Shown: one piece after another, positions 60,127 to 64,000 of the stretch | How the letters are laid out: every line of letters begins with the position of its first letter | Position numbering within the stretch: position 1 is the first letter of the stretch | Assembly (NCBI RefSeq): GCF_030503875.2 | Contig: NZ_CP129968.2 | Location: 2,568,001 to 2,632,000 of the forward strand | Reading direction: 5' to 3' | Origin: Marivirga arenosa | Lineage (GTDB): Bacteria; Bacteroidota; Bacteroidia; Cytophagales; Cyclobacteriaceae | DNA length: 64,000 bases | Notes under the pieces: model-generated | Database searches by the model: none | Told to the model about the DNA's origin: nothing | The model's input: only the letters and a program-made list of their open reading frames with translations | Made by a program: the position numbers and the translations under genes

Positions 60127-63041
60127 AGTAAATTTCTAGACTTTAATAGTTGAACCGTATTTCTGTAAATAATTGGATTAACAAAGAATTGGCCTTCTTT
60201 CTCTTGTAAAACGCCATCTTCTAAAAGCTCTATTAATAGAAATTTAGTTTTAGTGATATCATATGAAAGCACTTTTGCTAACTGCCCCTGAAATAAGCCA
60301 TCATGCATGATTAAGGCCTGTAATACAAAAACTCTATCCATCTTTATTGAGGATAAGAAGCTGAAGTCAGGCTTTTTGAAATTTTTAATTATAATGTTTT
60401 GATCATCTACTTTTTTGGTAGATAACAACCAAAACATCAAGGCCATACTAATATTGCTTTTCGCGAAGTTATTAAGGTCTTTAAAGAACCTTTCCTTTAA
60501 ATGATCTTGCTTCTCCTTTTCATCAAGTTTATTATATTTTTTGTCATTTATATCTTTTTCAGATTTTTCAAATTGAATTTTAAAACCACTTATTCTATTC
60601 CTTTTGATAATTAATTTACTGATTTCATCATCACTTAATGGTTCTAGCGGAATATGATAACTAAAGAAAGCACTCATTTTTAAAGACTTCTCTAAATAAT
60701 TAAATGTATAAATAGAAATGGAACCGATCCAGAATACATTCTTTTGTGTAGCGGTCATAATATCTATAAAATCAATAAGTGACTTCTGTCCGTGCATTTC
60801 TCTAAGAAAAAGCTTTTGAAGGTTCTCAATGATTATGATTCTCTTTTTACCTGTATTCAAAAACTCAATTATTGACTCTTTATCCGTTAAATTTTCCTCT
60901 AATTTTTCAGATAATATTTTAAAAAGTGTTTGGGGTTCCGGATCATTGATTTTCAATTCAATCCGTAGAGGAATAATATTGAACTTGATGTTTTTAACTG
61001 AATAATTAATTAAAGAAGTCATACCACTCCACTTCTCAGCAGTCAGTAAAACAGCTGCAAACTTTCCTTCTTGCCAGGCAGCATAGGCGGTTGAGATTCT
61101 TTTAATTTCTTTTTCTCTACCTTCAAATAAAACCATATCAGTTAAGGGTTCTATTGCGTAAAGTTTCCTGTAAATGAGGGGTAATCCGTTGATTATCTGA
61201 TTTGATTCATTTAAGAAATCTGACACTGCTCTATTCGGCTCATTTACGATGGTAGCTGATAAAAAGCGTTTAGATAATTCTGTTTTAAGCTCTAAAGCCT
61301 TATCGTAGTATTTAAGAAAAAATGATTTTGCTATTGAAAAGTAATTCTTAATGTAATCGAATACTTTCTGAGTTAAAGCTTCAGATTTGTGCAAAGCTTT
61401 TGCCTTACTAATCCGAATTCTTAAAGCCGAAACTTTATCATTTTGCTTAAGTTTTTGTAATTCTTCTATTAACTCATCACTCATTTCTCTGAGCTGTTCT
61501 CCAGATTTCTCAACTATCTCATTAATCTGGCTTTCTACTTCATTTGTAGTATTTTCAGCTCTTTCAAATCCATCTACTATGATACTTTTTGCTTGCTGTT
61601 CATCTTCATCTTGGTCCAGTGAATTTGATGCTGCACTTAATACATAGTCCACTATCTCATCAATATCTCCCACCTTAATCAAGAGTTCATCCATTACCCT
61701 GAACACCTCACTTTTCAACTCTTCAAGCTTCGCATTTAAATCTGGAATTAGTTCAAAGGACAATAACTCATAATTTGAAATAGTGGAAAGCTCATTATCT
61801 TCCAATGGAACGTCAAATTGATTTGATTTCGTTACTACATAAGCGGTTGCTAACTTTTCAACTCTCTCACTCACCATATGCTCAAGTCTATCCATCTGAT
61901 TCAAAATAGAATTCTTAGATAAGTTTTCTTGCATATTTTGAATCAAACCTTTCCCTAGCTTCTTATTAGTAATATACTTTACCTGAGTAATCTTTTTTGT
62001 AATTCCCTCAAGCCCCATTACTTCCTGATCAAACATAGCTTGTGCCTCGGCCAAATAGGATTTTATATCATTTAAAAAATGATCATAAATTTTCGCCTTC
62101 CAAGATTGAATATTCTCATCAAGATCATGAATATTATTAGCGATATAAGCTTGTAAGGCAGATAGTTCTAATACCGATCTCCAATCTTCAAATAGAGCAT
62201 GGATTGTATTCTGCCAATTATGATGATGCTTTGAATAATGCTTTTTTAATTGACGGTAATCTCTTTCCAGCCTCCTTTCAGAGATCAGTTTTTTGTTATA
62301 TTCTATTGTGCCGATTAATTCAAACTCTTTTTCATATTGCTCACAATTCTTTAGGTAGGCATCGTTTATCTTAAGCTTAATTGACTTTTTAAAATCTTCA
62401 TTGAAATAACTAGTTGGATCATTATCGATTTGATCTGGATTTGATTCAAATGATTTTACCTCTAAAAGTGCATCCGAAAATTCCTTTAGAATATCCTGAT
62501 TAACTTCATCTAAAGTGGAATACATTTTATTGAAAAACCATCTTTCAAATAATGCTTGAGTTTTAACTTCATGCTTCCAGTAATGCAGCTTTTTCTTTTC
62601 CTTCCTAAAAAGATTAGCAATATGAAATGGAATTTTTGAAAACTTAAAAGCAAAGATTTTATAAGGCTTAAGTAATTTGAGTCTAAAAGCATCTTCCTTT
62701 AAAATTTTAAAGCGAGCTTCCCTTTGTTCAATATTGACTTTCTCAGGTATAGAAGAAAGATAATTATGAAACTCAGTGGATAGTGTCTGATGGACGTTAA
62801 TCTCATCTTCTGCCTCTAAGTTAGGCTTAACATTGTAGGTGTTTTTAATAAACTCAAAAACAGATTGCTTATAATCATCTTCAATTTTAGCATCACTAAT
62901 TTTTGAATCGGAAGGTTTTTGCTCCTTTATGAATTCAAAATGCTTAAGAATAAATTCCTGCTTTTGTTGAATGCGCTTCTGGAAATATTCTTGTAAAAAA
63001 GCATGCCATTGCTGGGCAATCTGTTCTTGGTTCTCTTCCAT
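60123..63041 (-). CDS. 972-aa coiled-coil protein with degenerate AAA/STAND-like ATPase domain
   Basis: I do not recognise the family. Residues 1-600 are charged and helical with several coiled-coil stretches (FQKRIQQKQEFILKHFEF, then EVESQINEIVEKSGEQLREM). From about 640 there is an ATPase-like core: VLFEGREKEIKRI (N-linker), a broken Walker A (LLTAEKWSGMTSLINY, with no GK[ST]), Walker B-like KRIIIIENLQKLF, and sensor-like VFWIGSISIYTF. A C-terminal winged-helix-like segment (HDGLFQGQLAKVLSYDITKTKFLLIELLEDGVL) follows. No signal peptide. It overlaps mscS by 4 nt, so the two are made together. Confidence 0.75.
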   Translation of the reverse strand: MEENQEQIAQQWHAFLQEYFQKRIQQKQEFILKHFEFIKEQKPSDSKISDAKIEDDYKQSVFEFIKNTYNVKPNLEAEDEINVHQTLSTEFHNYLSSIPEKVNIEQREARFKILKEDAFRLKLLKPYKIFAFKFSKIPFHIANLFRKEKKKLHYWKHEVKTQALFERWFFNKMYSTLDEVNQDILKEFSDALLEVKSFESNPDQIDNDPTSYFNEDFKKSIKLKINDAYLKNCEQYEKEFELIGTIEYNKKLISERRLERDYRQLKKHYSKHHHNWQNTIHALFEDWRSVLELSALQAYIANNIHDLDENIQSWKAKIYDHFLNDIKSYLAEAQAMFDQEVMGLEGITKKITQVKYITNKKLGKGLIQNMQENLSKNSILNQMDRLEHMVSERVEKLATAYVVTKSNQFDVPLEDNELSTISNYELLSFELIPDLNAKLEELKSEVFRVMDELLIKVGDIDEIVDYVLSAASNSLDQDEDEQQAKSIIVDGFERAENTTNEVESQINEIVEKSGEQLREMSDELIEELQKLKQNDKVSALRIRISKAKALHKSEALTQKVFDYIKNYFSIAKSFFLKYYDKALELKTELSKRFLSATIVNEPNRAVSDFLNESNQIINGLPLIYRKLYAIEPLTDMVLFEGREKEIKRISTAYAAWQEGKFAAVLLTAEKWSGMTSLINYSVKNIKFNIIPLRIELKINDPEPQTLFKILSEKLEENLTDKESIIEFLNTGKKRIIIIENLQKLFLREMHGQKSLIDFIDIMTATQKNVFWIGSISIYTFNYLEKSLKMSAFFSYHIPLEPLSDDEISKLIIKRNRISGFKIQFEKSEKDINDKKYNKLDEKEKQDHLKERFFKDLNNFAKSNISMALMFWLLSTKKVDDQNIIIKNFKKPDFSFLSSIKMDRVFVLQALIMHDGLFQGQLAKVLSYDITKTKFLLIELLEDGVLQEKEGQFFVNPIIYRNTVQLLKSRNLL

Positions 63042-63200
63042 AAATTACTTTTGAAGGAATTACAAATTTGATACTTTTTAGGGAATAAAAAAGTCTGCCC
63101 AAGGTAATTTAAAAAGCAATAAAATTCTGTAAATAGTGGGTTTAAATAAAATATTCCAAATAAGATCAACATAAAACTTATCACTCTCAATGAATATGCG

Positions 63201-63208
63201 TACCTTTG
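63201..63208 (+). promoter_or_regulatory. -7 promoter element of ybiT
   Basis: TACCTTTG matches the Bacteroidota consensus 21 nt before the start codon; a -33 element is not clear. Confidence 0.45.
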
Positions 63209-63220
63209 CGGCTTGATTGA

Positions 63221-64000
<780 letters not shown>

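Overview
The window looks like chromosome from a low-GC Bacteroidota, most likely a Cytophagales bacterium of the Marivirga/Roseivirga type (inferred from protein style, not from a search). The signs are RHS proteins with YYPFG motifs, XrtF exosortase, DUF4136 lipoproteins, and promoters of the TTTG-N19-TAnnTTTG class.

Region 1 (1-19032) is the striking part. A 7746-bp unit is repeated head to tail: one partial copy cut by the window edge (1-3540) and two complete copies (3541-11286 and 11287-19032). All predicted proteins are identical between copies. Each unit carries, on the minus strand, an RHS C-terminal tip with a small membrane protein overlapping its end (candidate immunity), an AAA+ ATPase, two overlapping tyrosine recombinases and an antitoxin/ParE-like toxin pair. 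On the plus strand it carries an XRE repressor with an 86-aa partner and a 72-aa protein. It also contains a GC-rich, strongly structured non-coding block. The unit boundary falls exactly in the codons for the conserved YYPFG motif of RHS. In unit 3 the tip is in frame with a full-length 2818-aa RHS protein. In units 1 and 2 the same tip is in frame with a 38-residue leader starting MGCLKL, encoded by the end of the next unit. I read this as a site-specific mobile element that inserts into the rhs YYPFG codons, gives the resident RHS a new tip plus immunity gene, and hands the displaced tip a new start codon; here it has accumulated as a tandem array.

Region 2 (18164-31199) is the host rhs operon: an outer-membrane beta-barrel-like protein (TTG start), a 1101-aa SpvB/RHS-like secreted protein and the giant Ig-repeat/RHS protein, with spacings of +2 and -4 nt.

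Region 3 (31357-40277) has a metallophosphoesterase, a TetR-controlled RND efflux operon (TetR, TolC, adaptor, pump) and a divergent alpha/beta hydrolase.

Region 4 (40376-54850) is mostly housekeeping: purL, a DUF4136 lipoprotein, tRNA-Gln(TTG), prs, the L25/Ctc ribosomal protein gene, rluF, pth, M16 and M1 peptidases, a small HEXXH protein, a 3-hydroxyacyl-CoA dehydrogenase and a DUF3820 protein.

Region 5 (54874-64000) has a thioredoxin-like lipoprotein, a beta-propeller lipoprotein and an NVEALA-like peptide. These are followed by an XrtF exosortase cluster with two PglD/NeuD-type acetyltransferases, an MscS channel translationally coupled to a 972-aa degenerate P-loop protein, and the start of a YbiT-type ABC-F gene.
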